64,000 nt of DNA from Sphingobium sp. (GCF_003248505.1 NZ_QFOA01000012.1:1-64000), one strand, 5' to 3'; numbered from the stretch's first letter, positions 43,718 to 53,270 are shown. Program-made: numbers and translations. The notes: generated by a model not told the origin, from the letters alone.

Positions 43718-43817
43718 CGAGCGCATGTCTTGCCTTTTGCCGCATCCCGTGCATTCTGAAGCGGCGGCGGAGGCCAGACCGACGCCGATCCGATAGCCGG
43801 ACGAAGCGGAAACAGCG

Positions 43818-44402
43818 ATGCGCATCAATTGGCTTGCCGTGACGAGCGCGACGATCATCCTCGCCGCCCCATGCGCCCATGCGCAGGATTCGGCCCCATC
43901 GCCGGACGGGCGCGATACGGTCGCCATCGTGTCCGTAGGCAAGGGCGACGACAATGGGTCGGGCGCGCAGGCGCTTGTCCTGCGCTCGCGGGATCATGGC
44001 GAACGTCGCCTGCTCCTGTCGCGCTGGAATGCCGATTATGGCCGTAATCTGGCCAACCTGTCTCACCCCTTGTTCTCGCCCGACGGTGGCGCGATCTACT
44101 TCAGCAGCGCCGACGCCTCGCCCAGTTCGGCTTATGTCCATCGGTTCGATCTCAAGACCGATGCCGTAACGCCGGTCGGCCCCGGGTCGGTGCTGCGGGT
44201 GATGCGGACCGGCCCGTACAAGGGCGACCTGCTGGTGCAGACGCATCGTTACCGGTACCGTCCCGAAGGCGGTTCCTATAACCCGGTGTTCCTCACCCGT
44301 CCGTCGGGCCGGCGAGTCGCGATGATTCCGGGCAGCGACCGGGACGATGGCGAAATCGCCGTCGATCCGTGGCTTTTGCAAAAGAAGTGGCGGGCCTGGT
44401 AA
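43818..44402 (+). CDS. Exported PD40/TolB-like repeat protein
   Basis: A 194-residue protein with a signal peptide (MRINWLAVTSATIILAAPCA, cleavage near HAQ at 23) and one or two WD40-like beta-propeller repeats of the PD40 type (HPLFSPDGGAIYFSSADAS, and a second VAIVSVGKGDD strand). It is much shorter than full TolB-type propellers (400 or more residues), so it is either a minimal family or a remnant. No catalytic residues are visible. It is followed by a bidirectional terminator. Confidence 0.72.
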   Translation: MRINWLAVTSATIILAAPCAHAQDSAPSPDGRDTVAIVSVGKGDDNGSGAQALVLRSRDHGERRLLLSRWNADYGRNLANLSHPLFSPDGGAIYFSSADASPSSAYVHRFDLKTDAVTPVGPGSVLRVMRTGPYKGDLLVQTHRYRYRPEGGSYNPVFLTRPSGRRVAMIPGSDRDDGEIAVDPWLLQKKWRAW

Positions 44403-44429
44403 GCGGCGAACGGTAACCTGAAACGGAAA

Positions 44430-44461
44430 AGAGCCGGAAGGATCGCTCCCCGGCTCCTTTA
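44430..44461. terminator. Bidirectional terminator, PD40 gene and fpr
   Basis: GAGCCGG (44432-44438) pairs with CCGGCTC (44451-44457), flanked by AAAA on the left and CTTT on the right, so it can work for both converging genes. Confidence 0.72.
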
Positions 44462-44482
44462 CGATATCCATGTCGGCAGCGT

Positions 44483-45292
44483 TCAGCCGACGAATGCCCG
44501 CTCGATCACGAACTGCCCCGGCGCGGCGTTCGATCCTTCGGTGAAACCCGCGCCTTCGAAATAGGCGCCGAACTGCTTGATCATCTCCATGCTGCCGCAC
44601 ATCATGATCCGGTCGGTTTCGGGGTCGAACGTCGCCGCGCCCGGAATGCCATCGAACAACGCGCCGCTCTCGACCAGCTTGTCGATGCGCTGCGTGTGCC
44701 CGTCGAACGGTTCGCGGGTCACGGTCGAGACATAGTGGAATTGCGCGGGCGCCTGTTCCGACACCAGCGGATCGTCGGCCCACTTCGCCTCCAGTTCGTC
44801 ACGGAAGGCAAGGTCGGACACACGGCGGACCGAATGGACGATCACCACCTGCTCGTAATATTCGTAGACATCGGGATCGCGCGACAGGCTGAGGAACGGA
44901 GCAAGGCCCGTGCCGGTCGACAGCATGATGAGCCGCTTGCCCGGCAGAAGCGCGTCGGTGACGAGCGTGCCGGTCGGCTTGCGGCCAAGGTAGATCTGGT
45001 CGCCCGGCTGGATAAGCTGAAGCCTGGAGGTCAGCGGGCCGTCCTGCACCTTGATCGACAGGAACTCGATCTCCTCGTCCCAGCTCGGGCTGGCGACCGA
45101 ATAGGCGCGCAGCAGCGGCTTGCCGTTGTCGCCGGGCAGGCCGATCATCACGAACTCGCCGGAACGGAAGCGGAAGCTTGCCGGGCGAGTGATGCGGAAG
45201 CTGAAGAGATGCTCGTTCCAGTGCCTGACCGACAGCACGGTCTCCACGGAAAGTGCGCCGGTCGGTTCCAATGCCGGCTTTTCGGTCGTCAC
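44483..45292 (-). CDS. fpr: Ferredoxin/flavodoxin-NADP+ reductase
   Basis: A 269-residue FAD-dependent reductase of the bacterial Fpr type: the FAD site RAYSVASP, then LSTGTGLAPFLSLSRD for NADP binding, MMCGSMEMI, and a C-terminal end FVIERAFVG with aromatic residue near the terminus. It passes electrons between NADPH and ferredoxin or flavodoxin, often during oxidative stress. The start is uncertain: GTG 45292 is chosen, with TTG 45301 equally placed behind GAGGA. The longer in-frame N-terminus is not typical of the family. Confidence 0.92.
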   Translation of the reverse strand: MTTEKPALEPTGALSVETVLSVRHWNEHLFSFRITRPASFRFRSGEFVMIGLPGDNGKPLLRAYSVASPSWDEEIEFLSIKVQDGPLTSRLQLIQPGDQIYLGRKPTGTLVTDALLPGKRLIMLSTGTGLAPFLSLSRDPDVYEYYEQVVIVHSVRRVSDLAFRDELEAKWADDPLVSEQAPAQFHYVSTVTREPFDGHTQRIDKLVESGALFDGIPGAATFDPETDRIMMCGSMEMIKQFGAYFEGAGFTEGSNAAPGQFVIERAFVG

Positions 45293-45458
45293 GTCGGTCA
45301 ACTCTTCGTCCTCGTGCTGTAGCGGCCCCTTGGCAGTCGGCCAGTTGCGGATCGTTCGCAATAATGGCGATGTTCGCGGATTGGCCCTTCCGCCCTGCGA
45401 AGGCAAGGCCAAAAAAACTTGGGGCCACTAAACCGCCCGCTCTAGGTTGTCGGTCGGC

Positions 45459-45776
45459 TCAGCCGAACAGCCCCTTGGCAAGGCCGCCCAGTTCATTCAG
45501 CGGATTGCCGTCGCCATCGCGGTCGAACAGGCCGCCCAGTTGGCCGAGGAAACCCTCCGGCCCGGTCAGGTTGCTGAGCAGACCCTGAAGCGCGTCGGCC
45601 GACACGCCATGTTCCGCCGCCACCTCGGCCAGTGCCGCAACGCCGGTTTCGCCCGACCCGATCTTTGCCGCGATCTCGCTCATCAGGGCCTGCATCTGCG
45701 CAGGTTCCAGCCCGACCTGCGCCGCCACCGCCTCAAGGCCGCCCATCTTGCCGATCAGATCGTCGAACACGCCCAT
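45459..45776 (-). CDS. Small acidic protein with a DxDxDG loop
   Basis: A 105-residue glycine- and alanine-rich helical protein (MGVFDDLIGKMGGLEAVAAQ at the N-terminus). Near the C-terminus FDRDGDGNPLNELGG contains a D-x-D-x-D-G calcium-loop-like pattern, but a second EF-hand is lacking. No signal peptide. I do not recognise a named family; similar small proteins with DUF937/YidB-like features occur in related bacteria, but that link is weak. It lies between pckA, which has its own terminator, and fpr, all on the minus strand. Confidence 0.65.
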   Translation of the reverse strand: MGVFDDLIGKMGGLEAVAAQVGLEPAQMQALMSEIAAKIGSGETGVAALAEVAAEHGVSADALQGLLSNLTGPEGFLGQLGGLFDRDGDGNPLNELGGLAKGLFG

Positions 45777-45831
45777 CACTCCATTTCAAACCATCGGAAA
45801 ACCGAAGATAGCAGCCCGATGGCGCCAAAGC

Positions 45832-45867
45832 AAAAGGGGCCGGAAGGCATGACGCCCCCGGCCCCTT
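45832..45867 (-). terminator. Rho-independent terminator after pckA
   Basis: On the minus strand AAGGGGCCGG pairs with CCGGCCCCTT (perfect 10 bp, 14-base loop), followed by TTTT. Confidence 0.85.
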
Positions 45868-45887
45868 CGTTGACGCTCCGTCCAGGA

Positions 45888-47492
45888 TCAGGCGGCGGCG
45901 ACCAGCGCCGCGCTGCGGACGCCGTCGTCCACATGATCCTCGAACTGGGAGAAATTGTCGACGAACGCCTTCACCAGCGTGGCGGCGGTCGCATCGTAGG
46001 CGTCCTTGTCCGCCCACATCGCGCGCGGATCGAGGATGGTCGAGTCGACGCCATTCACCGCCACCGGCACTTCGAAGCCGAAATTGGGGTCGGTGCGGAA
46101 TTGCGCGCTGTTGAGGCTGCCGTCGAGCGCGGCATTGAGCAGCGCGCGCGTCACCTTGATCGGCATACGCTTGATCCCCGGCATCGTCGCCTTGCCGCCC
46201 GCCCAGCCGGTGTTGACCAGCCAGCAGGTGACGCCGCCCTTGTTGATCCGCTCCTTGAGCAGGTTCCCGTAGACGCTGGGGTGGCGCGGCATGAACGGCG
46301 CGCCGAAACAGGTCGAGAAGGTCGCGGTCGGCTCTGTCACGCCGATCTCGGTCCCCGCGACGCGCGCGGTGTAGCCCGAGAGGAAGTGATACATCGCCTG
46401 CTCGGGCGTCAGCCGCGCGATCGGCGGCAGCACGCCATAGGCGTCGGCGGTGAGGAAGATGATGTTCTTGGGCACCGGACCCAGATTCTTTTCCGACGTG
46501 TTCGGGATGAAGTCGATCGGATAGGAACCGCGGCTGTTTTCCGCGAGGCTGTTGTCGTCGAGGTCGATGACGCGCGTCTCTTCGTCCATCACGACATTTT
46601 CGAGCACCGTGCCGAACCGCTTCGTCGTGGCGAAGATCTCCGGCTCTGCCTCGGCCGACAGGTTGATCATCTTGGCGTAGCAGCCGCCTTCGAAATTGAA
46701 GACCGCCGTGTCCGACCAGCCATGCTCGTCATCCCCGATCAGCGTGCGGCTGGCGTCAGCCGACAACGTCGTCTTGCCGGTGCCGGACAGGCCGAAGAAC
46801 ACCGCCGTGTCGCCGTTCGAACCGATATTGGCCGAACAGTGCATCGGCATCACGCCCTTGACCGGCAGCAGATAGTTGAGGATGCCGAACACCGACTTCT
46901 TCATCTCACCGGCATAGGCGGTGCCGCCGATCAGGATCAGCTTTTCGGTGAAGTTGACCGCGATCACGGTTTCGCTGCGGCAACCGTGGCGGGCCGGATC
47001 GGCGCGGAAGCTCGGCAGGTCGACGATCGTATATTCGGGCGCGAAGCCTGCCAGTTCCTGCGCCGTCGGACGGACCAGCAACGTGCGGATGAACAGGTTG
47101 TGCCACGCAAATTCATTGATGACGCGCACGTTGACGCGATGTTCGGGCTGCGATCCGCCGAACAGGTCGGCGACATAGAGCGTGTCCTTTTCGCCCAGCG
47201 CCTTGAAGAAATCCTCCTTGAGCGCGGCGAAATGAGCCGGCGTCATGGGAACGTTGGTGTTGCCCCACCAGACGGTGCCTTCGGTTTCGGCGTCGCGGAC
47301 GATGAACTTGTCCTTCGCGCTGCGACCGGTATGCTTGCCGGTCTTGACGACCAGCGGGCCGTCCTTCGATAGCTGGCCCTCGCCATTGCGAACGGCTGCT
47401 TCGACGAGCGGCGCGGTGCCGAGGTTCCAATGCTGGGTGGCATGAGTGGCGATGCCCTGGTCCGCCAGGGTGATTGAGGATTTGGCCTGCAC
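45888..47492 (-). CDS. pckA: Phosphoenolpyruvate carboxykinase (ATP)
   Basis: A 534-residue ATP-dependent PEP carboxykinase, the entry to gluconeogenesis from oxaloacetate. Motifs: [12 protein letters not shown], the kinase-1a P-loop [15 protein letters not shown], the metal site GDDEHGWSD, and [14 protein letters not shown]. The start is GTG 47490-47492, with AGGAG 7 bases upstream; the longer frame was rejected. It is divergent from chvI, an arrangement conserved in alphaproteobacteria, and it affects the PEP/pyruvate ratio read by PtsP. Confidence 0.97.
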   Translation of the reverse strand: MQAKSSITLADQGIATHATQHWNLGTAPLVEAAVRNGEGQLSKDGPLVVKTGKHTGRSAKDKFIVRDAETEGTVWWGNTNVPMTPAHFAALKEDFFKALGEKDTLYVADLFGGSQPEHRVNVRVINEFAWHNLFIRTLLVRPTAQELAGFAPEYTIVDLPSFRADPARHGCRSETVIAVNFTEKLILIGGTAYAGEMKKSVFGILNYLLPVKGVMPMHCSANIGSNGDTAVFFGLSGTGKTTLSADASRTLIGDDEHGWSDTAVFNFEGGCYAKMINLSAEAEPEIFATTKRFGTVLENVVMDEETRVIDLDDNSLAENSRGSYPIDFIPNTSEKNLGPVPKNIIFLTADAYGVLPPIARLTPEQAMYHFLSGYTARVAGTEIGVTEPTATFSTCFGAPFMPRHPSVYGNLLKERINKGGVTCWLVNTGWAGGKATMPGIKRMPIKVTRALLNAALDGSLNSAQFRTDPNFGFEVPVAVNGVDSTILDPRAMWADKDAYDATAATLVKAFVDNFSQFEDHVDDGVRSAALVAAA

Positions 47493-47767
47493 GCCGTAGC
47501 TCCTATATGTTGATGTCGGCGCCTTGTTCGAAAGGACAGCCGATCCGCCCATTGAGCGCCGCTTACCGCAGCGTCTTCATTCGCAGACGATTTCCGGCAT
47601 AGGCCGTTGCGCCCGAACCGTCAAATGCCGCCACGGCGCGGCCTGTGCCGAAATCGTGCGTGGCGGCGGACGGCTGTGTCCGCCGCGCGCCTCCGACCCT
47701 TTCTTGCGGGCGCGCGCCGCATGCGTTAACGCTCCCGTTCGCCCTATCCGATCAGCTGGGACCCTGC
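47493..47767. promoter_or_regulatory. Divergent control region, pckA and chvI
   Basis: 275 bp without a convincing gene. It must hold the promoter and AGGAG ribosome site of pckA (left) and the promoter of chvI (right). Apart from a GC-rich stretch of short inverted repeats at about 47660-47725, I see no clear operator; ChvI binding here would fit its known role but cannot be read directly. Confidence 0.5.
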
Positions 47768-48472
47768 ATGACCGCGACCATCGCCCTGGTGGATGACGAC
47801 AAGAATATCCTGACCTCCGTTTCCATCGCGCTTCAGGCGGAAGGGTTCCTGACGCGCGTCTATTCCGATCCCGAAAGCGCGCTCAAGGCCCTGCTGGACA
47901 ATCCGGCCGACCTCGCCGTGTTCGATATCAAGATGCCGCGCATGGACGGGCTCGAGTTGCTGCGCCGATTGCGCGAGCGGAGCCAGATGCCGGTCATTTT
48001 CCTGACGTCCAAGGCGGACGAGCTGGACGAGGCGCTGGGCCTTGCCATGGGCGCGGACGACTATATCGCAAAACCCTTTTCGCAACGGCTGCTGATCGCC
48101 CGCATCCGCGCCATCCTGCGCCGGTCCGAAGTGCGCGCCATGCCCGAAACCCCGGACGAGCCGGTCGCCGAGCCGATCCTGCGTGGGCGGCTGGAAATGG
48201 ACCCGGCACGGCACCGGGTGAAATGGAACGGCAGGGACGTGACCCTGACCGTCACCGAATTCCTGATCCTCGAAACGCTGGCGGCGCGCCCCGGCGTGGT
48301 CAAGAACCGCAATCAGTTGATGGACGCGGCCTATCAGGACGACGTCTATGTCGACGATCGCACCATCGACAGCCATATCAAGCGGCTGCGCCGCAAATTC
48401 CGCGAGGTAGATCCAGATTTCAACGCAATCGACACCCTCTATGGCGCCGGCTACCGATTCTCGGAGGAATGA
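47768..48472 (+). CDS. chvI: Response regulator ChvI
   Basis: A 234-residue OmpR-type response regulator: receiver domain (1-115) with phospho-acceptor D53 in [14 protein letters not shown]80 and K102, then a winged-helix DNA-binding domain (about 135-232) including [14 protein letters not shown] and [13 protein letters not shown]. Gene order (pckA, then sensor kinase, HprK and PTS genes) identifies it as ChvI, the regulator of envelope, acid and carbon responses in alphaproteobacteria. The start ATG 47768 was chosen where the receiver domain begins. Confidence 0.93.
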   Translation: MTATIALVDDDKNILTSVSIALQAEGFLTRVYSDPESALKALLDNPADLAVFDIKMPRMDGLELLRRLRERSQMPVIFLTSKADELDEALGLAMGADDYIAKPFSQRLLIARIRAILRRSEVRAMPETPDEPVAEPILRGRLEMDPARHRVKWNGRDVTLTVTEFLILETLAARPGVVKNRNQLMDAAYQDDVYVDDRTIDSHIKRLRRKFREVDPDFNAIDTLYGAGYRFSEE

Positions 48473-48476
48473 CGAC

Positions 48477-50036
48477 GTGCCGCTGGCGGTGCGCTGGTCC
48501 GGGCGGTTGAGCCTGACCCCGCGCATTCTGGCGGTCAACGTTTTCGCGCTGGCGCTGCTGGCCGGCGGCTTCTTCTATCTCGACAGCTACCGCACGCGCA
48601 TCGTCGACGCGCGGCTCGAACAGTCGATGCGCGAATTGAAGCTGCTCGCGCTCGGCCTCCAGGCCGCGCCCGCCGCCCGCGACGACGCGCTGATCGCCGC
48701 TTATGCGCGCCAGACGCTCGACCGGGTGCGCCGCTACGGGCCGGACGGGCAGCTGGTCGCCGACAGCTTTGCCATGGCCGCCCCGCGCTACGAACTCGTC
48801 TCGCCCGAAAGCGAGGAGTGGAAACGGCATGTCGCGCGCTTCCTCGACAAGGTGGTGGACAGCGTAGTGGACGCCGACCGCCCGCCGGACTTTCGCGAAC
48901 CCGCGATCGACCGGGCGGAGGCATGGCCCGAACTCATGCTGGCGCGCAAGACCGGCCACCCCCAGTCGATGAACCGCTACGCGCCCGACCGCACCTTCAT
49001 GATCTCCGCCGCCGTGGCGCTGCCCGACGGCACCATGTTGCTCGCGACCGAGAATGCGCGCGACATCACCCGCATCGTGCGCGCGGAGCGGCTGCGGCTG
49101 GGCATGGTACTTGCCGTCGCGATGCTGGCTTCGGTGCTGCTGTCGCTCTTCCTCGCGCGCACCATCGTCCAGCCGCTTCAGCGCCTTGCCCGCGCCGCCG
49201 TCAGGGTGCGCCTGGGCCGCGCGCGCGAGGTGATGGTGCCGCGCCTGCCAGAACGGCGCGACGAGATCGGGATGCTGGCCCGCGCGCTGTCGGACATGAG
49301 CCAGGCGCTGCGTCAGCGGATCGACGCGACCGACGCCTTCGCCGCCGATGTGAGCCATGAGTTGAAGAACCCCATCGCATCGCTTCGCTCGGCCCTCGAC
49401 GCGCTGGAGCGGGTGGACCGGCCCGACCTGCGCACGCAACTGATGGCGATCGCGCAGGACGATGTGCGGCGGCTCGACCGGCTCGTCACCGACATCGCCG
49501 AAGCGTCCCGCGTGGACGCAGAATTGTCGCGCACCCGCTTCGAACCCATCGACCTTGGCGTCCTCATCGAACGCATGGTGATTGCGCGGGAAGCGCGCGG
49601 GGTGCCGCGCGGCGTGCGCCTCGCCTTCGCGCGCCCGCGCAAGGATCTGGCGGTGGTGCCCGGCGACGAAGGGCGGCTGATCCGCGTGCTCGACAACCTC
49701 ATCGACAATGCGGTGTCCTTCTCGCCCGAGGGCGGCCTCGTCCGCATCGTCGCCACGGTCGCGGACGGCCAGGTGCTCGTCAGCGTCGAGGACGAAGGAC
49801 CCGGCGTCCCCGAATCCGAGCGCGAACATATTTTTCGCCGATTCCACAGCGTCCGCCCCGAAGGCGAGGTGTTTGGCAAGCATTCGGGCCTTGGCCTTGC
49901 CATCGCCCGTTCGATCGTGGAGGGACATCAGGGCACGATTGCCATCGGCGACCGCGAGGACGCGCAGAAAGGCGCGCGCTTCGTCGTGCGCCTGCCCATG
50001 GCGATGGCGCGCGATCCCGGCATCGTGTCGGAATAG
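48477..50036 (+). CDS. chvG: Sensor histidine kinase ChvG
   Basis: A 519-residue membrane sensor kinase: transmembrane helix at about 20-40, a periplasmic sensor domain (about 45-200), a second helix (about 207-225), HAMP region, dimerisation domain with phosphorylated H294 in ADVSHELKNP, and an ATPase domain (LDNLIDNAVSFSPEGG, EDEGPGVPESERE, GLGLAIARSIVEGH). The start GTG 48477 follows GGAGG by 9 bases and the chvI stop by 4 bp. Partner of ChvI; in relatives the periplasmic inhibitor ExoR controls it, but no exoR is present here. Confidence 0.92.
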   Translation: MPLAVRWSGRLSLTPRILAVNVFALALLAGGFFYLDSYRTRIVDARLEQSMRELKLLALGLQAAPAARDDALIAAYARQTLDRVRRYGPDGQLVADSFAMAAPRYELVSPESEEWKRHVARFLDKVVDSVVDADRPPDFREPAIDRAEAWPELMLARKTGHPQSMNRYAPDRTFMISAAVALPDGTMLLATENARDITRIVRAERLRLGMVLAVAMLASVLLSLFLARTIVQPLQRLARAAVRVRLGRAREVMVPRLPERRDEIGMLARALSDMSQALRQRIDATDAFAADVSHELKNPIASLRSALDALERVDRPDLRTQLMAIAQDDVRRLDRLVTDIAEASRVDAELSRTRFEPIDLGVLIERMVIAREARGVPRGVRLAFARPRKDLAVVPGDEGRLIRVLDNLIDNAVSFSPEGGLVRIVATVADGQVLVSVEDEGPGVPESEREHIFRRFHSVRPEGEVFGKHSGLGLAIARSIVEGHQGTIAIGDREDAQKGARFVVRLPMAMARDPGIVSE

Positions 50037-50118
50037 AAGCGCGCGGGCGAAGGGCATCGGGCATTTGCTTCGTCCGCCCGAGGGACTACAAGCAAGGCGG
50101 GGGACACAAGGCCGGACC

Positions 50119-50553
50119 ATGGCGCGCGCATTATCGTCTGAAACGCTTCACGCGACCAGCGTGGCCATAGGGGGCCGCGCCGTGCTGTTGTCCGGCCCCA
50201 GCGGCAGCGGCAAGTCCGACCTTGCGCTGCGCCTCATCGACCGCGGCGGCATTCTGGTCAGCGACGATTACACGCTGGTGAAGCGGGTCGACGGGCGCCT
50301 GGTCGCCACCGCCCCTGCCACCATCGCGGGACAGATGGAGGTACGCGGGATCGGCATCGTCGATCTGCCCAGCGTGGGCGAAGCGCCCGTCGCGCTGCTC
50401 GTCGACCTGTTCGACCGGGTGGAGCGCATGCCGCTCGACCCGCTGCTGCGCATCGTCGCGGGGATGCAGGTGCCCGTCATCAAGATCGCTCCGTTCGAGG
50501 CATCGGCCCCGATCAAGGTCGAACTCGCGCTCAGCAAGATAGGCCTTAGATGA
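50119..50553 (+). CDS. hprK: HPr kinase/phosphorylase, kinase-domain-only form
   Basis: A 144-residue protein holding only the C-terminal catalytic domain of HprK; Firmicute HprK is about 310 residues. The P-loop is GPSGSGKS (26-33), the catalytic aspartates are in LVSDDYT (49-50), and the family signature is MEVRGIGI (73-80). It phosphorylates the regulatory serine of HPr (S48 of the ptsH product). Its stop overlaps the rapZ start (ATGA). The truncated form is normal in alphaproteobacteria. Confidence 0.95.
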   Translation: MARALSSETLHATSVAIGGRAVLLSGPSGSGKSDLALRLIDRGGILVSDDYTLVKRVDGRLVATAPATIAGQMEVRGIGIVDLPSVGEAPVALLVDLFDRVERMPLDPLLRIVAGMQVPVIKIAPFEASAPIKVELALSKIGLR

Positions 50554-51482
50554 ACCAGCCCAAGACCATCCTGCTGCTGTCGGGCCTGTCGGGCGCGGGC
50601 AAGACGACCGCGCTCAAGACGCTGGAGGACATGGGCTGGGAAGTGGTGGACAATCTGCCGCTCGTCCTGCTCGACCGGCTGCTCGACACGCCTCTGCCCG
50701 AAGGTCATGCCGGCGAGGATGCGCGCCCGCTGGCGCTCGGCATCGATGCGCGCACCCGCGGTTTCGATGCCGCCGCCATCGTTCAGCGGATCAAGGCGCT
50801 GCGCGAACGGCACGATCACGCCGTCGAAACGCTCTTCCTCGATTGCGCGGGCAGCGAGCTGGAACGGCGCTTCGCCGAAACCCGGCGACGCCATCCGCTG
50901 GCGCTCGACCGCCCCGCCGCCGACGGCATCGCGCGCGAACGGGAACTGACCGAACCGCTGCGTCGCTGGGCGGGGCAGGTGATCGACACGACCGGATATA
51001 CGACCAACGCCCTGCAACAGGAAATCCGCGCCCGCTTTTCCCGCGATGGGCTGTCGGACCCGGTGCTGACCATCCTGTCGTTCGGCTTTTCGCGCGGAGT
51101 GCCGCGCAACGCGGACCTGATGTTCGACATGCGCTTCCTGCGTAATCCGCACTGGATCGACGCGCTGCGGCCGAGGACCGGCCTCGACCCCGAAGTGGCC
51201 GCCTATATCCAGGAAGACCCGGCTTACGAGGACGCGGTGCGCCGGATCGAGGAACTGCTCGCGATCCTGCTGCCCCGCTATGCGGAGGGCGGCAAGACAT
51301 ACGTCACGGTCGCCTTCGGCTGCACGGGCGGCAAGCACCGCTCCGTCCACGTCGCCGCGCGCGTCGCGAAATACTTGCAAGCGGCGGGCTTTTCGCCCAC
51401 CCTTCTGCACCGCAATATTGAATCGGCGACCCAGGAAGTTCTGGAGAAGCGCCGACCGGGAGGCCCGAAAGCATCATCATGA
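50550..51482 (+). CDS. rapZ: RapZ-family nucleotide-binding protein
   Basis: A 310-residue RapZ (YvcJ) homologue: Walker A GLSGAGKT (12-19), LGIDARTRGFDA, and the C-terminal VAFGCTGGKHRSVHVAARVA, which in E. coli RapZ belongs to the RNA- and GlcN6P-binding domain. In enterobacteria it targets the GlmZ RNA for cleavage; in alphaproteobacteria no GlmZ is known, so its role is open. Translationally coupled to hprK, and 22 bp before the EIIA gene. Confidence 0.95.
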   Translation: MNQPKTILLLSGLSGAGKTTALKTLEDMGWEVVDNLPLVLLDRLLDTPLPEGHAGEDARPLALGIDARTRGFDAAAIVQRIKALRERHDHAVETLFLDCAGSELERRFAETRRRHPLALDRPAADGIARERELTEPLRRWAGQVIDTTGYTTNALQQEIRARFSRDGLSDPVLTILSFGFSRGVPRNADLMFDMRFLRNPHWIDALRPRTGLDPEVAAYIQEDPAYEDAVRRIEELLAILLPRYAEGGKTYVTVAFGCTGGKHRSVHVAARVAKYLQAAGFSPTLLHRNIESATQEVLEKRRPGGPKASS

Positions 51483-51504
51483 CACAATTGGGCCGCAGAA
51501 TCAG

Positions 51505-51909
51505 ATGATCGGACTCGTACTCGTCACCCACGGATCGCTCGCGACGGAATTCGTCGTCGCCATGGAGCATGTCGTGGGACCACAACAGCAGATCGCGACG
51601 ATCTGCATCGGGCCGGAAGACGACATGGAGCTGCGCCGCGCCGACATCGCGTCGGCTGTCGCCCGCGTCAACGACGGGTCGGGCGTCATCCTGCTGACCG
51701 ACCTGTTCGGGGGCACCCCTTCCAACCTTGCCATATCGCTGCTCAAGGCAGGTGAGATCGAAGTGATCGCGGGTATCAACCTGCCGATGCTCATTCGCCT
51801 GGAAAGTGCGCGCAAGGTCATGGACGTGCGCGCCGCCGTCGCCGCCGCACGGGAAGCGGGTCAGAAATATATCAGCGTCGCGTCGGAATTATTGGGTAGC
51901 ACTGCATGA
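51505..51909 (+). CDS. PTS EIIA component, mannose type
   Basis: A 134-residue EIIA of the mannose family with the phosphorylated histidine H9 (VLVTHG) and LLTDLFGGTPSNLAISLL. No EIIB, EIIC or EIID is nearby, so it acts as a regulatory endpoint rather than in sugar uptake, as described for the EIIA(Man) of alphaproteobacteria. It is coupled to ptsH by ATGA. Confidence 0.94.
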   Translation: MIGLVLVTHGSLATEFVVAMEHVVGPQQQIATICIGPEDDMELRRADIASAVARVNDGSGVILLTDLFGGTPSNLAISLLKAGEIEVIAGINLPMLIRLESARKVMDVRAAVAAAREAGQKYISVASELLGSTA

Positions 51910-52178
51910 ACGAAGTCAGCCGGGATGTCCTGATCAGCAACAAGCGCGGCCTCCACGCGCGGGCCAGCGCCAAGTTCGTGACGATGGCGAGCGGCCTGCC
52001 CGCCGACATCACCGTCAGCAAGGACGGCAATCATGTCACCGGCACGTCGATCATGGGCCTTATGATGCTCGGCGCGGCGATGGGCGACCATATCACGATC
52101 AAGGCGACCGGCCCGGATGCGGAGGATTCGCTCGGCAAGCTCGTCACCCTGGTCGAAGACAAGTTCGGCGAGGAATAG
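51906..52178 (+). CDS. ptsH: HPr phosphocarrier protein
   Basis: A 90-residue HPr with the phosphorylated histidine H17 in KRGLHARASAKF and the regulatory serine S48 in GTSIMGLMML. It receives phosphate from PtsP (30688-32961) and is a substrate of HprK (50119). Last gene of the hprK-rapZ-EIIA-ptsH operon, converging on the PerM-like gene 15 bp away. Confidence 0.96.
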   Translation: MNEVSRDVLISNKRGLHARASAKFVTMASGLPADITVSKDGNHVTGTSIMGLMMLGAAMGDHITIKATGPDAEDSLGKLVTLVEDKFGEE

Positions 52179-52193
52179 GGCGCAGCCGGCGTC

Positions 52194-53270
52194 CTATCCG
52201 CTGCCGACCTCACCCACCCGCCGCATCTGGGTGAAGATGTCCCAGGTCGCGATGAAAAGCGCGGCGATCACCGGCCCGATGACGATGCCGTTGAAGCCGA
52301 ACAGCTCTATCCCGCCCAGCGTGGTGATGAGCACGACATAGTCGGGAATGCGCGTTTCCCGGCCCACCAGGATCGGGCGCAGCAGATTGTCGACCGACCC
52401 GATGATCAGCGCGCCGCAGCCGATCACCACCGCGCCCTGCCACACCGCGCCCGTCGCCATCAGGTAGAGCGCGACCGGTGCCCACACGATCGCCGCACCC
52501 ACGGCAGGCAGCAGCGAAAAAATTCCCATCAGCACGCCCCACAGCAGCGCGCCGGGGATGTCGAGCAGCCAGAACACGACACCGCCGATGAAACCCTGGA
52601 CGATGGCGACGACGACGCTGCCCTTGACCGTCGCGCGGATGACGATGACGAACTGGCGCAACAGCGCCTCGCGCTGGTGCGGGCGCAGCGGCGCGGCTTC
52701 GGCAAACCGCTTCGAAAGGCGGTCGCCGTCGCGCAGCAGGAAGAAGGCGAGGTAGAGCATCACGCCCAGCGCGATGACGAAGCTGAACGCCCCCTGCCCG
52801 ATCAGCAGCGCCTGCCCCGCGAGCGAGCGGATGCTGCTGGTAAGGCCGCGCGTCACGGTGATCCGCGCGGCGTCGAAATTGTTGAAGCCGAAACGGCGCA
52901 GGATCGAATGCGCCCAATCGGGCATCGCGCTGACCATCTGGGTGAACATGCGCTCGAAATTGATCTGGCCCGACTGGATCATGCCGTAAAAATGCGCCGC
53001 TTCCTGTACCAGCGCGACGGCAAGGAAGATCGACGGCACGATGACGATGGCAATGATCGCGGCCAGCGTGATGAGCGCGGCGCTGTTGCGATGGGTGGGC
53101 ATGGCCTTGATCAGCCGCTGGTTCACCGGCCAGAACAGGATGGCGACGATCACGCCCCACAGCACGGCCGCGAAGAAGGGTTCCAGCACGGCGGCGAAGG
53201 CGATGGACACCAGCGCCACGAGCGTCAGGAAGAAGCCATCCTCGATACGATAGGATTGCCGGTCAGTCAT
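52194..53270 (-). CDS. AI-2E (PerM/TqsA) family transporter
   Basis: A 358-residue inner-membrane protein with about eight hydrophobic segments and the family pattern FFAAVLWGVIVAILFWPVN, GAFSFVIALGVMLYLAFFLLRDG in two pieces, and a C-terminal NLLRPILVGRETRIPDYVV. The family includes autoinducer-2 exporters and Na+/H+ antiporter-like permeases; substrate unknown. The start ATG 53268-53270 (MTDRQSYRIED). Divergent from the methyltransferase gene. Confidence 0.92.
   Translation of the reverse strand: MTDRQSYRIEDGFFLTLVALVSIAFAAVLEPFFAAVLWGVIVAILFWPVNQRLIKAMPTHRNSAALITLAAIIAIVIVPSIFLAVALVQEAAHFYGMIQSGQINFERMFTQMVSAMPDWAHSILRRFGFNNFDAARITVTRGLTSSIRSLAGQALLIGQGAFSFVIALGVMLYLAFFLLRDGDRLSKRFAEAAPLRPHQREALLRQFVIVIRATVKGSVVVAIVQGFIGGVVFWLLDIPGALLWGVLMGIFSLLPAVGAAIVWAPVALYLMATGAVWQGAVVIGCGALIIGSVDNLLRPILVGRETRIPDYVVLITTLGGIELFGFNGIVIGPVIAALFIATWDIFTQMRRVGEVGSG

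Noticed and set aside
41801..43954. Open frame of 717 codons on the minus strand, opposite the DUF885 gene
   Set aside because: Antisense shadow; the plus-strand frame has the signal peptide and the metal-site motif.
50119..50553. HprK as a truncated pseudogene
   Set aside because: Lacks the N-terminal domain of Firmicute HprK, but all catalytic motifs are intact and this short form is normal in alphaproteobacteria.
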